A stretch of 64,000 nt of DNA from Anaerolineae bacterium. GTDB lineage: Bacteria; Chloroflexota; Anaerolineae; B4-G1; SLSP01. The stretch covers positions 62,001 through 126,000 of the forward strand of contig JAPKMR010000002.1 of assembly GCA_026645815.1 (NCBI GenBank). The letters run 5' to 3'. Under the pieces are notes generated by a model that did not search any database, was not told the origin of the DNA, and worked only from the letters and a program-made list of their open reading frames with translations. Position 1 is the stretch's first letter. Every line of letters starts with the position of its first letter. Shown here piece by piece: positions 34,765-44,370 of the stretch. Both the position numbers and the translations under genes were made by a program.

Positions 34765-34801
34765 GGGATTTTGCGTACAGCCTATCCAAATGCAAAATCC
34801 C
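34765..34801 (+). repeat. Hairpin in the Gfo/Idh gene leader
   Basis: GGGATTTTGC (34765-34774) and GCAAAATCCC (34792-34801) form a perfect 10-bp inverted repeat with a 17-base loop. It begins about 13 bases after the predicted start site, so it could be an operator downstream of the promoter or an RNA hairpin. The protein partner is unknown. Confidence 0.55.
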
Positions 34802-34855
34802 TGACGTTTCTCTCATCACAGAAACTAATCTTACGCGTAAACCAAGGACCAAACC

Positions 34856-35932
34856 ATGAACAAAACTCTGACCGCAGGCATTCTTGGATGCGGCAATATC
34901 AGCGAGATCTACCTCAAAAACTGCCAGGCACTACCACACCTTGCGCTGCTCGCCTGTGCGGATATCCATCCGGAGCGCGCCGCAGCCAAAGCCGCCCAAT
35001 TCGACATCCAACCGCTATCCATACCGGAGCTACTGGCCGATCCTGCTATCGAAATCATCATCAACCTGACGCCACCCACAGCCCATGCCACTATCAACCT
35101 GGCAGCGCTCGAGGCGGGAAAACACGTCTATACGGAGAAACCGCTTGCGGTCAACCGGCAGGATGGGCAACGCACTCTGGAACTTGCGCGGGAGAGAGGA
35201 CTGCGCGTGGGCAGCGCCCCGGACACCTTTCTCGGCGCAGGGTTGCAGACCTGCCGGAAATTGCTCGATGAAGGAGCCATCGGCGTCCCTGTTGCTGCCA
35301 CGGCATTCATGTCCGGTCACGGGCCCGAAGCCTGGCACCCCAATCCGAGGTTTTTCTACAAACAAGGCGCCGGACCACTCTTCGATGTCGGTCCCTACTA
35401 CCTTACCGCGCTTGTCAGCCTTCTAGGCCCGGTGGCAAGAGTCACCGGTTCAGCCCGCGCCTCGTTCCCGGAGCGCCGGATCACCAGCGAAGCGCACTAC
35501 GGGGAAGTCATCCAGGTAGAAGTCCCCACACATGTCGCCGGCGTGCTCGATTTCGCCAACGGTGTGATCGGTACCCTGATCACCAGTTTCGATATCTGGG
35601 CAGCAAACCTGCCCTACATCGAGATTTACGGCTCTGAAGGCACGCTCAGCGTGCCCGACCCCAATACCTTTGGCGGACCTGTGCGGCTCTGGCAACACGA
35701 TGGTGGTTGGAGGGATATTCCCCTCATTCGAGGGTATTCCGAAAATAGCCGGGGTCTAGGTGCGGCGGATATGGCGCAAGGTATATATGAGGGACTCCCA
35801 CACCGCGCCAATGGGGACCTCGCCTACCATGTGCTGGATGTGATGCACACACTTCTCGAAGCTTCGTCAGCCGGGCGGCGCCTCACACCGGAATCCTCCT
35901 GCACGAGACCTGAGCCGCTTGAAATCGCGTAA
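34856..35932 (+). CDS. Gfo/Idh/MocA-family NAD(P)-dependent oxidoreductase
   Basis: A 358-residue sugar-type dehydrogenase. The N-terminal Rossmann motif is [15 protein letters not shown], and VYTEKPLAV carries the family EKP motif with the catalytic lysine. The C-terminal half has [20 protein letters not shown] and [14 protein letters not shown], typical of the second domain. It oxidises or epimerises sugars or inositols. It sits convergent to a GH31 glycosidase gene, in keeping with a sugar role, but no substrate is visible. Confidence 0.9.
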   Translation: MNKTLTAGILGCGNISEIYLKNCQALPHLALLACADIHPERAAAKAAQFDIQPLSIPELLADPAIEIIINLTPPTAHATINLAALEAGKHVYTEKPLAVNRQDGQRTLELARERGLRVGSAPDTFLGAGLQTCRKLLDEGAIGVPVAATAFMSGHGPEAWHPNPRFFYKQGAGPLFDVGPYYLTALVSLLGPVARVTGSARASFPERRITSEAHYGEVIQVEVPTHVAGVLDFANGVIGTLITSFDIWAANLPYIEIYGSEGTLSVPDPNTFGGPVRLWQHDGGWRDIPLIRGYSENSRGLGAADMAQGIYEGLPHRANGDLAYHVLDVMHTLLEASSAGRRLTPESSCTRPEPLEIA

Positions 35933-35960
35933 ACCGCCCATCAAGAATCAGTAAGCAAAA

Positions 35961-35992
35961 ACGGCGTGGGGAGCAAAGCCTCCCCACGCCGT
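35961..35992. terminator. Convergent terminator between Gfo/Idh and GH31 genes
   Basis: A perfect 13-bp stem, ACGGCGTGGGGAG (35961-35973) with 35980-35992, loop CAAAGC. On the minus strand the stem is followed by TTTTT, so it best serves the GH31 gene. Confidence 0.75.
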
Positions 35993-36021
35993 GATTATGA
36001 GCACTGTTCATGTTCTACACA

Positions 36022-39000
36022 CTACCGGTATTCCACTCCCAGTAAAGGGGAACCATCCGGTGACGCCAGGCGCGCGCCAAAGAACCACCAATGGGGATGC
36101 GGAGCATCCGGCGCCGGAGTGGTTCGAATCAGCAAAGTGTTTTCTCCCTCCCGAAGTACGAAGGGCATAGTGCGCTCAATGGGACGCGACCAGATCGGCG
36201 TATCAGGGGCAACAGGGTTCGATGCCACTTCCAGCGGTGCGCCATTGCAGAAAAGCGCCGGGACGCCTCCGGACCGGAACTCCAAAATAACCTCGCGTTC
36301 CTGAGGACTGATGACCTTTGCGGTAATGTATCCCACCAGCGGTTGTTGCGACCACAGCTGTTGCGCATAATCGCTGATGAAGTGAATCGAATGAGGCTCA
36401 TCCAACGCAGGAATGCGAGCAGCATCCTGCTGGTGAATGTGCCAGTCGAGGTCTTGTCTTACAGCGCCGTCCGTTGTGAACAGCTCAACCGGCGTGGGCG
36501 CCTCCTCGGCAGGAAAGGCGATAGCGCGCCAGCTGGTAACTGTGGGAAAAAGCAAAGGCCCGCTAAAATGCTCCGTCCACGCAACACCACGCCAGGTGAG
36601 CGTGACCTCTGCCTCGCAAGTTTGCGTGTGCGGTATACCATCATAGGTGAAAGGTGCATCTAAAACATGCGCTGCCGTGGTCTGCATGTAGCGCACCGTT
36701 TCTACCTGTGGATTGGTTCCACGGTGCAAGGTAAAACGCACCTCTACATCGTAAGCGCTGCCATCATCAGGCGCCCCCACGATAACACGCCCCAGCTGCT
36801 GTGTAGCCTCCTCAAGGGTCGTGAAGGGGGTAAAGCGCACAAAAGGCCCTCCCAATCGCGCAATCGCGTCACGTTTCCCGGAAATCTCCGGCAACGCCAG
36901 CACGGTATCAACATCCAGAGGCTCGTCATACCAGGGCGCACCAGCACTACCACGCAGAAGCCGTTGCACATCGGCAGTGATGCATGCAGCATTGTGCGTC
37001 TCACCTAGCGCGACAATCTCATCCTTAGCCCGCGCCTCCACAATCAACGCCTGCGTCTTGGGCAATGGCGCCGTGCTAATGATTGCCCTCAAAAGCGCGG
37101 CATCATAACGCCAGGAAACGGGCTTGCCGTTTACCAGCACCTCAATGGGTTCAACAGTCCCCTCTAGCCAGATTTCATAGCTGCGCGCAGCAGGCAGGGC
37201 GTCGCAGTGCCCTTCTACTGGCTCAACACGCACCGTCCAGGTATGCCCTTCCGGCTCAGACCTGATCTCCGTCCACTCAAATTGCCCTTGATGATAGGCT
37301 TCCGTCAAGCCATCATCCTCATAAAGGCGGAAAAGGCCTGCGGCGCCCGGGAAAGCCGCAATCACAAGCCGGTCCTTCGGCTGAGCGTCAGTCATTCCCG
37401 AACATAACTTGGGTGGCGCAAGCTCCGAGAACTCTGGGGCGAGCGGCAAAATGGCGCCTGCCCTGAGCAACATCGGCACACGGTCAAGGTCTCCCGGCAA
37501 ACGCACCCAGCGCGGACCGGTAAAGGTCTCCCGTGTCTGATAATCAATCCACACCCCTTCAGGAATCCACACATCTTCAAAAGCCATGCCGGTTTCCGAA
37601 TCACGTGGATGCACGATGGGCGCAGCGATCATCTGATCACCGAAGAAGTATTGATAGCGCGCCACATAAGCATCGGGCGTTTCGGGATAGTCATAATACA
37701 TCGGATAGCAAACTGAAAGCCCTGTTTCGACATTGCGACGCGCCAGCGTATAGAGATAGGGTACCAGGCGATAGCGCCATTGGAACGCGGCCCTGGCTAC
37801 ACGGAATACCTCATCTCCAAAAGCCCATGGGCGCCGCTCGCAGCGTGCATCTTTGGTAGAGTGTAGCCGCAATATGGGGCTGAGCGCGCCATATTGCACC
37901 CAGCGCGCGTAGAGTTCCGGTGTAATGGTGCCTCCCATGTGACCACCAATATCGTGGCTCCACCAACCGTAGAGCACATTTGCCGATGCTGCCGTAAAAT
38001 AGGGTTGATAGGCAAGCGAATTCCAGGTCTCATAGGTATCACCGGAGAAACCGATGTAATAGCGATGGTTGCCCAACCCACCCCACCGGCTATACAACAT
38101 CGGGCGCACGCCCTTGCGGGTAATATCATTGAAGTGCAGATGATTGAGCCAGGGCAGCGGATCAAGTCCCTTCACATCGGAGACCTCACCCTGCTGCCAA
38201 TCAAGCCACCAGAAATCCACACCTTCCTCCTCCATCGGGTGGTGCAGAAGCGTAAAATACGCCTCCACAAAGCGCTTATCGCCGATGGTGAAGGGGATAC
38301 CCTCCTTGCTTTCCGGGTCAGCACCCATCGCTCGCGCAAATGCCGGATAGGCTTCCTCGTGAGGTTGGATGCCATCCGCGGGGTGCAGATTGAAGGTCGC
38401 GCGCAAGCCTTTTTCATGAACCCATTTCAAGAACTCCGGCGGATCAGGAAAGAGTTCACGGTTCCAGGTATAGCCCGTCCAACCGTCAGGCGTATGCCAG
38501 TCCATGTCAATCACCAGTACATCAAGCGGTATCTCGTGCCGCTCGAAATCGCCCACCAGGTCTTTGAGGTCTTGATCGCTGTAAGCCCAGTATCGCGACC
38601 ACCAACCCCCTAGAATAAAGCGAGGAATGAGAGGAATCGCACCGCCAAACTGCATATATTCACTCAAGGCGGACTTATAATCGTGCCCATAGCCGAAGAA
38701 GACCCAATCCTGCACACCCCGACCCGGGACTTCATAATCCCGACGTGGCTGCACCCAACCATCGGTGGAATCAAAGAGCACATTACGCGTATCGTCGAAG
38801 AGCGCCCACCCCGCACGAGAGAGCAAGCCCTCCTCTAACGCGGCATCGCCGCCGCAGTTATCCAGCGTCCGGCGTGTACCGCGCAGATTGCCGGAGTTCA
38901 CCATGCCGGGATTCCAGGTGATACGCTCACCGTCGAGGGTGAGACTGATGCTGAGGTTTTCCGGCGTGAACTTGCCGCTGCCTACTTGATAGGTCAAGCG

Positions 39001-39249
39001 CAATGCACCGGTATCTAAAACCAGCACGCCGTCTTCTACAAACGTGGTGAACGCTGGCGGTGTCTCCGTATAGCGTGTGGGGAAGGCGTAGGTTGAGCGA
39101 TCCTCAAAGGCGCCGGTCTCTACCCATTCCAGGCGGATCATGCGAGATGTCAAAACGGTAAAGCGCGCATTCGCGCTCACCACCATGCTTGCCGGATGAG
39201 CTTGAGGACGCCCATGGAAGCGAATCCGATCAAAGAGAGCAGTTTTCAT
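36022..39249 (-). CDS. Glycoside hydrolase family 31 (alpha-glucosidase-like), with long C-terminal extension
   Basis: A 1075-residue protein, longer than the usual 650-800. Order: N-terminal beta-sandwich (1-200), TIM barrel (about 215-560) with IPLDVLVIDMDWH, nucleophile Asp in FWWLDWQQGE, acid/base region GFSGDTYETW and GWWSHDIGGH, then the GH31 beta domains (FEDVWIPEGVWIDY), and about 330 further residues with two sandwich-like parts that may bind carbohydrate. It hydrolyses alpha-glucosides or alpha-xylosides; no signal peptide is seen, so it may act in the cytoplasm. Start 39249 has AGGAG nine bases upstream; an earlier in-frame ATG is possible. Confidence 0.88.
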   Translation of the reverse strand: MKTALFDRIRFHGRPQAHPASMVVSANARFTVLTSRMIRLEWVETGAFEDRSTYAFPTRYTETPPAFTTFVEDGVLVLDTGALRLTYQVGSGKFTPENLSISLTLDGERITWNPGMVNSGNLRGTRRTLDNCGGDAALEEGLLSRAGWALFDDTRNVLFDSTDGWVQPRRDYEVPGRGVQDWVFFGYGHDYKSALSEYMQFGGAIPLIPRFILGGWWSRYWAYSDQDLKDLVGDFERHEIPLDVLVIDMDWHTPDGWTGYTWNRELFPDPPEFLKWVHEKGLRATFNLHPADGIQPHEEAYPAFARAMGADPESKEGIPFTIGDKRFVEAYFTLLHHPMEEEGVDFWWLDWQQGEVSDVKGLDPLPWLNHLHFNDITRKGVRPMLYSRWGGLGNHRYYIGFSGDTYETWNSLAYQPYFTAASANVLYGWWSHDIGGHMGGTITPELYARWVQYGALSPILRLHSTKDARCERRPWAFGDEVFRVARAAFQWRYRLVPYLYTLARRNVETGLSVCYPMYYDYPETPDAYVARYQYFFGDQMIAAPIVHPRDSETGMAFEDVWIPEGVWIDYQTRETFTGPRWVRLPGDLDRVPMLLRAGAILPLAPEFSELAPPKLCSGMTDAQPKDRLVIAAFPGAAGLFRLYEDDGLTEAYHQGQFEWTEIRSEPEGHTWTVRVEPVEGHCDALPAARSYEIWLEGTVEPIEVLVNGKPVSWRYDAALLRAIISTAPLPKTQALIVEARAKDEIVALGETHNAACITADVQRLLRGSAGAPWYDEPLDVDTVLALPEISGKRDAIARLGGPFVRFTPFTTLEEATQQLGRVIVGAPDDGSAYDVEVRFTLHRGTNPQVETVRYMQTTAAHVLDAPFTYDGIPHTQTCEAEVTLTWRGVAWTEHFSGPLLFPTVTSWRAIAFPAEEAPTPVELFTTDGAVRQDLDWHIHQQDAARIPALDEPHSIHFISDYAQQLWSQQPLVGYITAKVISPQEREVILEFRSGGVPALFCNGAPLEVASNPVAPDTPIWSRPIERTMPFVLREGENTLLIRTTPAPDAPHPHWWFFGARLASPDGSPLLGVEYR

Positions 39250-39307
39250 CGAACAAAGCTCCTGGTGAAATTTGGTCATCAAATGATTCTCACGACCACT
39301 GTGATTT

Positions 39308-39313
39308 ACTATA
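39308..39313 (-). promoter_or_regulatory. Possible -10 box of the GH31 gene
   Basis: TATAGT on the minus strand, 59 bases before the ATG, without a convincing -35 box. Confidence 0.3.
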
Positions 39314-39345
39314 CCACAATCCGCAGTGATCAAAAACCACGCCGG

Positions 39346-39358
39346 GAGCGTATAATAG
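39346..39358 (+). promoter_or_regulatory. -10 region of the subtilase-propeller gene
   Basis: GAGCGTATAATAG contains a perfect TATAAT (39351-39356). The same 13 bases occur before the ECF sigma gene at 43705-43717. No good -35 box is seen at either site. Confidence 0.55.
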
Positions 39359-39467
39359 AGTGAGAGGCAGAGATACCTTTACCTGCCACTACCAGCACCA
39401 ATGCAGATCACAAGCAAGCGCTCTCGTCGCCATCTGCCATGCGCCCAAATTGGATGGAACCATTATC

Positions 39468-42400
39468 ATGAAAGTATTGCGAGGTCAACCGTTATCCCAC
39501 ATCAGGCGACTGGCGCTGTTGGTGGGACTATTCACGTTGACCCTCGCCAGGGATAATCGCTGTCCGGCATGTTTGCTCGAAATTGAAACTGGCGCAGCTG
39601 TGTTGTCAGCCGAAATCACCCCACACCCCAGCAATACCGGTGATCACATTCAGACCGAAGCCCTGACATTGATAGGCGCCAGCGAATACCATGCGGCAGG
39701 CTATCGAGGTGCAGGAGTCAAGGTCGCTGTCATTGACGAGAACTTTGAGGGCATTGCCGAGCGTATTGCAGAGGGAGAACTGCCCGCCGGCATCATCACC
39801 CGGCGCTTTGTTGCAGGCAAAGGCGGCTTCGAAACACTGCTAGAGAGCACCGGTTCCCATGGCGTCGCGTGCGCCGAGATCATCCACGATATCGCCCCGG
39901 ATGCGCAGCTCTATCTCATTCAAGTGGACAACCTCGTTGACACACTGGAGGATGTGCTCGATTTCCTGCAGCACGAAAACGTGCGCGTTGTTTCAATCTC
40001 CATGTCCACCCTTTCACCGGGACGCGGGGATGGCAGTGGACGTGTCGCAGAAAGCGCCACGCCCCTCTACGCCCTCCTCGAGGAAGCTCGCGCTGCAGGG
40101 ATGTTGCTCATCAAGAGCGCCGGCAACTATGCCCAACAACACTATCAAGGCGCATTTCTCGATACCGATGGCGACAACTGGCACGAATTTGGACGCACGC
40201 GCACAGGAATCGCCAACGAGACTCTACCAGTGCGCCTAAATCAAGGCAAGACCGTCGAGATTACCCTCGCGTGGGATGATTGGGGCAACGATCCGCTCCA
40301 ACCGGTCGCTACCTCGAATTATGAACTGTATCTTTTCGACCCGGCGGGCATGGAAATCGCTCGTAGCGCCACACAACGGAACGCAATGAGCGCCCCCACA
40401 CAACGCCTCACCTTCTCTCCCCGCTTTGACGGAAATTACGAGATTCACATTCGGCGTGACCCGGCTTTCACCCAGAGCCATACGCTCAAGCTCTTCGTTA
40501 TCGGTGAGAATACTGTCCTTACAACCCACTTCACTCCCGAAGGGAGCCTGGGACTCCCCGCCGATGCACAAAGCGTGCTCACAGTTGGTGCAGTCCATGT
40601 CATGACCGGAGATCTTGTCCCCTACAGTTCCCGCGGTCCAACAGCCGATGGACGCATAAAACCTGACCTGAGCAGCTACAGTTACGTCTCCGTTGCCTCA
40701 GCAGATTACGGACCCCGTGGTTTCGGGGGAACTTCAGCCGCAGCTCCACACGTCGCGGGCATGGTAGCATTGCTGCTCAGCCAACCTGACCAAAGTGGGA
40801 TCTCGGTCGAAGAAGTGGAAGCACAGTTGACAGCCTTTGCAGTTGATCGGGGGCTACCCGGGGCGGATACGCTTTGGGGCGCGGGCATCGCCCAACTGCC
40901 ACCGCTGCAAGTGAGGGTGCAGTTCCCCGATAAAACAACCCAAACCTCCATAGAGCACAGTGACCCGCAAAGACGGTTCATCAAAGTCGTCGTGGAACGC
41001 TCAGATGGCAGCCCACTACAAGGGCTTAGCGCAGCCCACTTTGAAGTCACCATCAATGGGCACAAGGAGCCAGTGCTAACCGTGCGGAGCATGGGTCGTA
41101 CTTACCTGCTCGAAGTTGCAGTGCCAAAGGAACTTTCCGCAGGCCACTATGCAGTAGAATGCACAGTTTTAGGGCAACACGCCCACCTCGATGACGGGAT
41201 CAGCGTGCCTGAGAACAATCCCCACATGCTCACGGCGCCTACCCTTGACGTGAATCTATCGAATGCCACACCGCGCCTTGGAGAACCAGTACTCTTGATG
41301 GCAAGCCGTACAGGGCGCCAACCGGATATGACAGAAGTTCAGATCGTTGCCATGATCGAACATCCTGACGGCGCGACAGATACGCTGACCCTCCATGATG
41401 ATGGTTTGAACGGCGACGGGCTTGCGAGCGACGGTATCTACAGCAGCTGGTACCGGCGCCTCACCGTCCCAGGACGCTATCACACGCGCGTGTTAATCGC
41501 AACCCGTGCGCCCACCATACAACAAATCTCGCCTCAAAGCCAGGTCGAGCTGGTGCTCATAGTGGAAGGTGAAAGCGCGAATGCCGATGGCGACGGACTG
41601 CCAGATATCTGGGAAGAGTCTTTTGGCACACATAGTGCCGTGAACGATGCACAGAAGGATCTCGACGGCGATGGTCTGAGCAATCTGGACGAATTCCTCA
41701 ACGGCGTCGCCCCGCTCGAATGGGACAGTGATCACGACGACCTTAGCGATGGAGGGGAAGTCCACGGATATTTCGAGACTTCTCCCATGAATAGCGACAC
41801 CGACCTTGGCGGCGTGAAGGATGGCGCCGAACTGCAGCAGGGAACTCATCCCCTCAATCCTGGAGATGACACCCGCGGGACGGCGCCGGTCTTTCTACCC
41901 CTAGAGCTACGAGCTTTCACCTCCAGACCGCGCCCACTAAATCACGCCCAGATAGGGGGGTCGCTCTGGATTGCGACCAGCGGCGGCGTAGTTCACTGGG
42001 ACAGCGTCACAAACAGCTATGTGAGATATACCACAGCGGATGGACTCATCCACAACACAGTTTATGCCATTCAGCCCGATGCCATGGGAAACATCTGGGT
42101 TGCGACACAGGGCGGAGTGAGCCGTTTCGACGGTACGCACTGGCAAAACTTCGGGCAGGCACAAGGCTTGCCCCATCCGATTGTCCGCGCGCTAGCACTT
42201 GCACCTGATGGTCAGCTGTGGGCAGCAACCGCGCTCGGCGTTGCGCACTTCGATGGAGAGCGCTGGCAAATCACCGGCGGAAGCCCCATCAACAATCTCT
42301 ATGCCGTTGCCGTAGATCGTTCCGGTCGCATTTGGATAGGCGGTGAAGGTGGAGCCGCCCGCCTGGTAGGGAAAGATTGGGAAAGCCTCCCAACACTGGC

Positions 42401-43688
42401 TGGAACTTGGGTCACCAGCATTGCGACCGGCGCACTGGAGCAAACCTGGTTTGGCACCTGGGGTGCAGGAATTGCCATACTTGAGACCACAACCTCGAAC
42501 AAGGTCACGTGGATCACACGCGATGATGGAATGGCTGATAACTTTGTACGAACCTTCATCCTGTCAGAGGATAATCTGTTATGGGCACGCACGCGGGATG
42601 GAATCAGCAGCTTCGATAGCAGCGGTTGGAGCACCTATGTCGCCGATGTCACCATTCTAAACCAGTCCCGCTACCCGGCTGATATTAACGCAGCCGTACA
42701 TCGCTGGTTCGGCACACGTCCGTTTAGTGAATTACCCACCACCGTAGCCCTCATCATAACCGCGGAAGAGCGCCCCTGGTTTGGCCTCACGCAAGCAGCG
42801 CAAAACAGTACCGGGTTTTGGCAGCATTACCAAACAGTGGATGGCGCCCCTGTTCCGGCGCTGGTACAAGATACGGAAGGACGCCTGTGGGTGGCGACGG
42901 GCAGCAATCTCAGCACTTTCGACGGCAAGCACTGGAAGATGCTGACTCCCTTCGAGGGCTTGCCCAATCACCCCATCATGGCGCTAACAGCCGATAGCAA
43001 AGGCACACTTTGGGTTGGCACGAGTGGCAGCGGTGCGCTCCAGGTAAACGCGGATCAATGGAGCCATCTCGAGGTCCAGGACGGATTGATAAGCTCCTTT
43101 ATTTATGCCATAGCGGCACCCCCTGATGGCAGCATCTGGTTTGCGTCAGGAGGCGGATTGACCGGCGTGAGTCGCCTGACACCCCCGACCAACACCTGGA
43201 TCACAATGAACCGCGCTGATGTTTTAGGCGGGCGCACGATTCGGACCATTGCTATGGATACACAAGGAGCGCTCTGGTTTGGCACGGAAAAAGGTGTGGT
43301 GCGCTTTGACAATGACATTTGGGCCGCGCCAATCGCTACCAGCGCACCGGTCAACGCTGCGGCGGTAGATCCGGAAGGACGGCTCTGGATTGGCACAGAC
43401 ACAGGCTTAGCTTACCTAGAGGGCGAGCGCTGGGTTGATGCGAAGCCACCTCACGCTCCTGGCCCAATCAGTGTACGGGATATCTTTATCGCACCGGATG
43501 GCCGATTATGGTGCGCAACGCCCAACGGCGTTTACGCATTTGATCCCCGCAATGGTGTATGGCACAGCCTCACAACCGCCGAGGGGTTGCTCTCCAATGA
43601 TGTACTGAAGGTTACCATGGATGCTCAAGGGCAATTTTGGTTTGCCACGGTGAAAGGCTTTACTATGTGGCAGCCCACATTGAAGTGA
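39468..43688 (+). CDS. Secreted subtilase fused to a beta-propeller
   Basis: A protein of about 1406 residues. Order: signal peptide (LALLVGLFTLTLA), S8 peptidase domain with D90 (VIDENFEG), H131 (GSHGVA) and S423 (GTSAAAPHVAG), with a large insert between His and Ser; Ig-like parts; calcium-binding Asp-rich repeats (DADGDGLPD, DLDGDGLSNLDEF); a VFLPLELR linker; then a propeller of many about 45-residue repeats of the two-component-regulator type (LWVGTSGSG, IWVATQGG, LWFGTEKGV). The catalytic Asp motif is DEN instead of DTG. It is probably a cell-surface or secreted protease that binds ligands with the propeller. Start uncertain: 39468 gives the signal peptide; a frame from 39360 adds 36 residues. 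Confidence 0.82.
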   Translation: MKVLRGQPLSHIRRLALLVGLFTLTLARDNRCPACLLEIETGAAVLSAEITPHPSNTGDHIQTEALTLIGASEYHAAGYRGAGVKVAVIDENFEGIAERIAEGELPAGIITRRFVAGKGGFETLLESTGSHGVACAEIIHDIAPDAQLYLIQVDNLVDTLEDVLDFLQHENVRVVSISMSTLSPGRGDGSGRVAESATPLYALLEEARAAGMLLIKSAGNYAQQHYQGAFLDTDGDNWHEFGRTRTGIANETLPVRLNQGKTVEITLAWDDWGNDPLQPVATSNYELYLFDPAGMEIARSATQRNAMSAPTQRLTFSPRFDGNYEIHIRRDPAFTQSHTLKLFVIGENTVLTTHFTPEGSLGLPADAQSVLTVGAVHVMTGDLVPYSSRGPTADGRIKPDLSSYSYVSVASADYGPRGFGGTSAAAPHVAGMVALLLSQPDQSGISVEEVEAQLTAFAVDRGLPGADTLWGAGIAQLPPLQVRVQFPDKTTQTSIEHSDPQRRFIKVVVERSDGSPLQGLSAAHFEVTINGHKEPVLTVRSMGRTYLLEVAVPKELSAGHYAVECTVLGQHAHLDDGISVPENNPHMLTAPTLDVNLSNATPRLGEPVLLMASRTGRQPDMTEVQIVAMIEHPDGATDTLTLHDDGLNGDGLASDGIYSSWYRRLTVPGRYHTRVLIATRAPTIQQISPQSQVELVLIVEGESANADGDGLPDIWEESFGTHSAVNDAQKDLDGDGLSNLDEFLNGVAPLEWDSDHDDLSDGGEVHGYFETSPMNSDTDLGGVKDGAELQQGTHPLNPGDDTRGTAPVFLPLELRAFTSRPRPLNHAQIGGSLWIATSGGVVHWDSVTNSYVRYTTADGLIHNTVYAIQPDAMGNIWVATQGGVSRFDGTHWQNFGQAQGLPHPIVRALALAPDGQLWAATALGVAHFDGERWQITGGSPINNLYAVAVDRSGRIWIGGEGGAARLVGKDWESLPTLAGTWVTSIATGALEQTWFGTWGAGIAILETTTSNKVTWITRDDGMADNFVRTFILSEDNLLWARTRDGISSFDSSGWSTYVADVTILNQSRYPADINAAVHRWFGTRPFSELPTTVALIITAEERPWFGLTQAAQNSTGFWQHYQTVDGAPVPALVQDTEGRLWVATGSNLSTFDGKHWKMLTPFEGLPNHPIMALTADSKGTLWVGTSGSGALQVNADQWSHLEVQDGLISSFIYAIAAPPDGSIWFASGGGLTGVSRLTPPTNTWITMNRADVLGGRTIRTIAMDTQGALWFGTEKGVVRFDNDIWAAPIATSAPVNAAAVDPEGRLWIGTDTGLAYLEGERWVDAKPPHAPGPISVRDIFIAPDGRLWCATPNGVYAFDPRNGVWHSLTTAEGLLSNDVLKVTMDAQGQFWFATVKGFTMWQPTLK

Positions 43689-43704
43689 TTAAAAACGCTG
43701 CTGA

Positions 43705-43717
43705 GAGCGTATAATAG
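43705..43717 (+). promoter_or_regulatory. -10 region of the ECF sigma operon
   Basis: GAGCGTATAATAG again, with TATAAT at 43710-43715, 37 bases before the sigma factor ATG. It is identical to the site before the subtilase-propeller gene. Confidence 0.55.
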
Positions 43718-43751
43718 TAAGACAATGGAAACCCGATGCGAATAGACACCC

Positions 43752-44315
43752 ATGAGCGAACAATTGACGCTGATTCAAAACTGGCAAGCAGGTGACGAGC
43801 GCGCAGCGGAGGCGCTCTATCAGGCACACCGCGATAACATCTACCGGTTGGCTTATGCGCTGCTGGGCAATGCTGAAGATGCAGAGGAAGTTGCTCAAGA
43901 CGCTCTGACCTATGCTCTGGTAAACATTCGGAACTATGCACCAGAACGCGCCAGCTTTGCCACCTGGCTACACACCATCACGGTGAGCCGCTGCCGGGAT
44001 CGCCAGCGACGCAAACGCCTGGCGAGCTTCTCGCTTACGCAATGGTTGGGGGTAGGACGCGATATTGAAGATCCTGATCCAGGACCAGAAGCAGCCACCA
44101 TTGCCAGCGAACGCCGGGAAACGCTATTGCAGGCGCTTCAGCGCCTCAATCCGCCGTTGCGTGAGGCGCTGATCTTACGCTACTGGGCAGGGCACACGTT
44201 TCGAGAAATTGCCGATATCATGGATTGCCCATTGCCCACAGCGCAATCACGCGTACGACTAGGGTACGAGCAGTTGCGGGCGGCATTGCAGCCTATTATG
44301 AAGGGTGAGGGATAA
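43752..44315 (+). CDS. ECF-type RNA polymerase sigma factor
   Basis: A 187-residue sigma-70 family factor with region 2 (YQAHRDNIYRLAYALLGNAE, DAEEVAQDAL) and region 4 (LNPPLREALILRYWAGHTF, REIADIMDCPLPTAQSRV), and nothing between or beyond. Such factors direct transcription of envelope or stress genes when freed from an anti-sigma factor. The next gene, 55 bases on, encodes a zinc-finger membrane protein that is the likely anti-sigma. Which genes it controls is unknown; the shared 13-base -10 motif makes the upstream subtilase a candidate co-regulated gene. Confidence 0.93.
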   Translation: MSEQLTLIQNWQAGDERAAEALYQAHRDNIYRLAYALLGNAEDAEEVAQDALTYALVNIRNYAPERASFATWLHTITVSRCRDRQRRKRLASFSLTQWLGVGRDIEDPDPGPEAATIASERRETLLQALQRLNPPLREALILRYWAGHTFREIADIMDCPLPTAQSRVRLGYEQLRAALQPIMKGEG

Positions 44316-44370
44316 GTGAAGAGTGACGGATCGCTTCGTCACGCCCTTACTAATCCAGGAGGATTGTACG

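Noticed and set aside
36115-36140. GGTTCGAATC resembling a tRNA T-loop
   Set aside because: It is inside the GH31 coding sequence and no acceptor, D or anticodon stems surround it.
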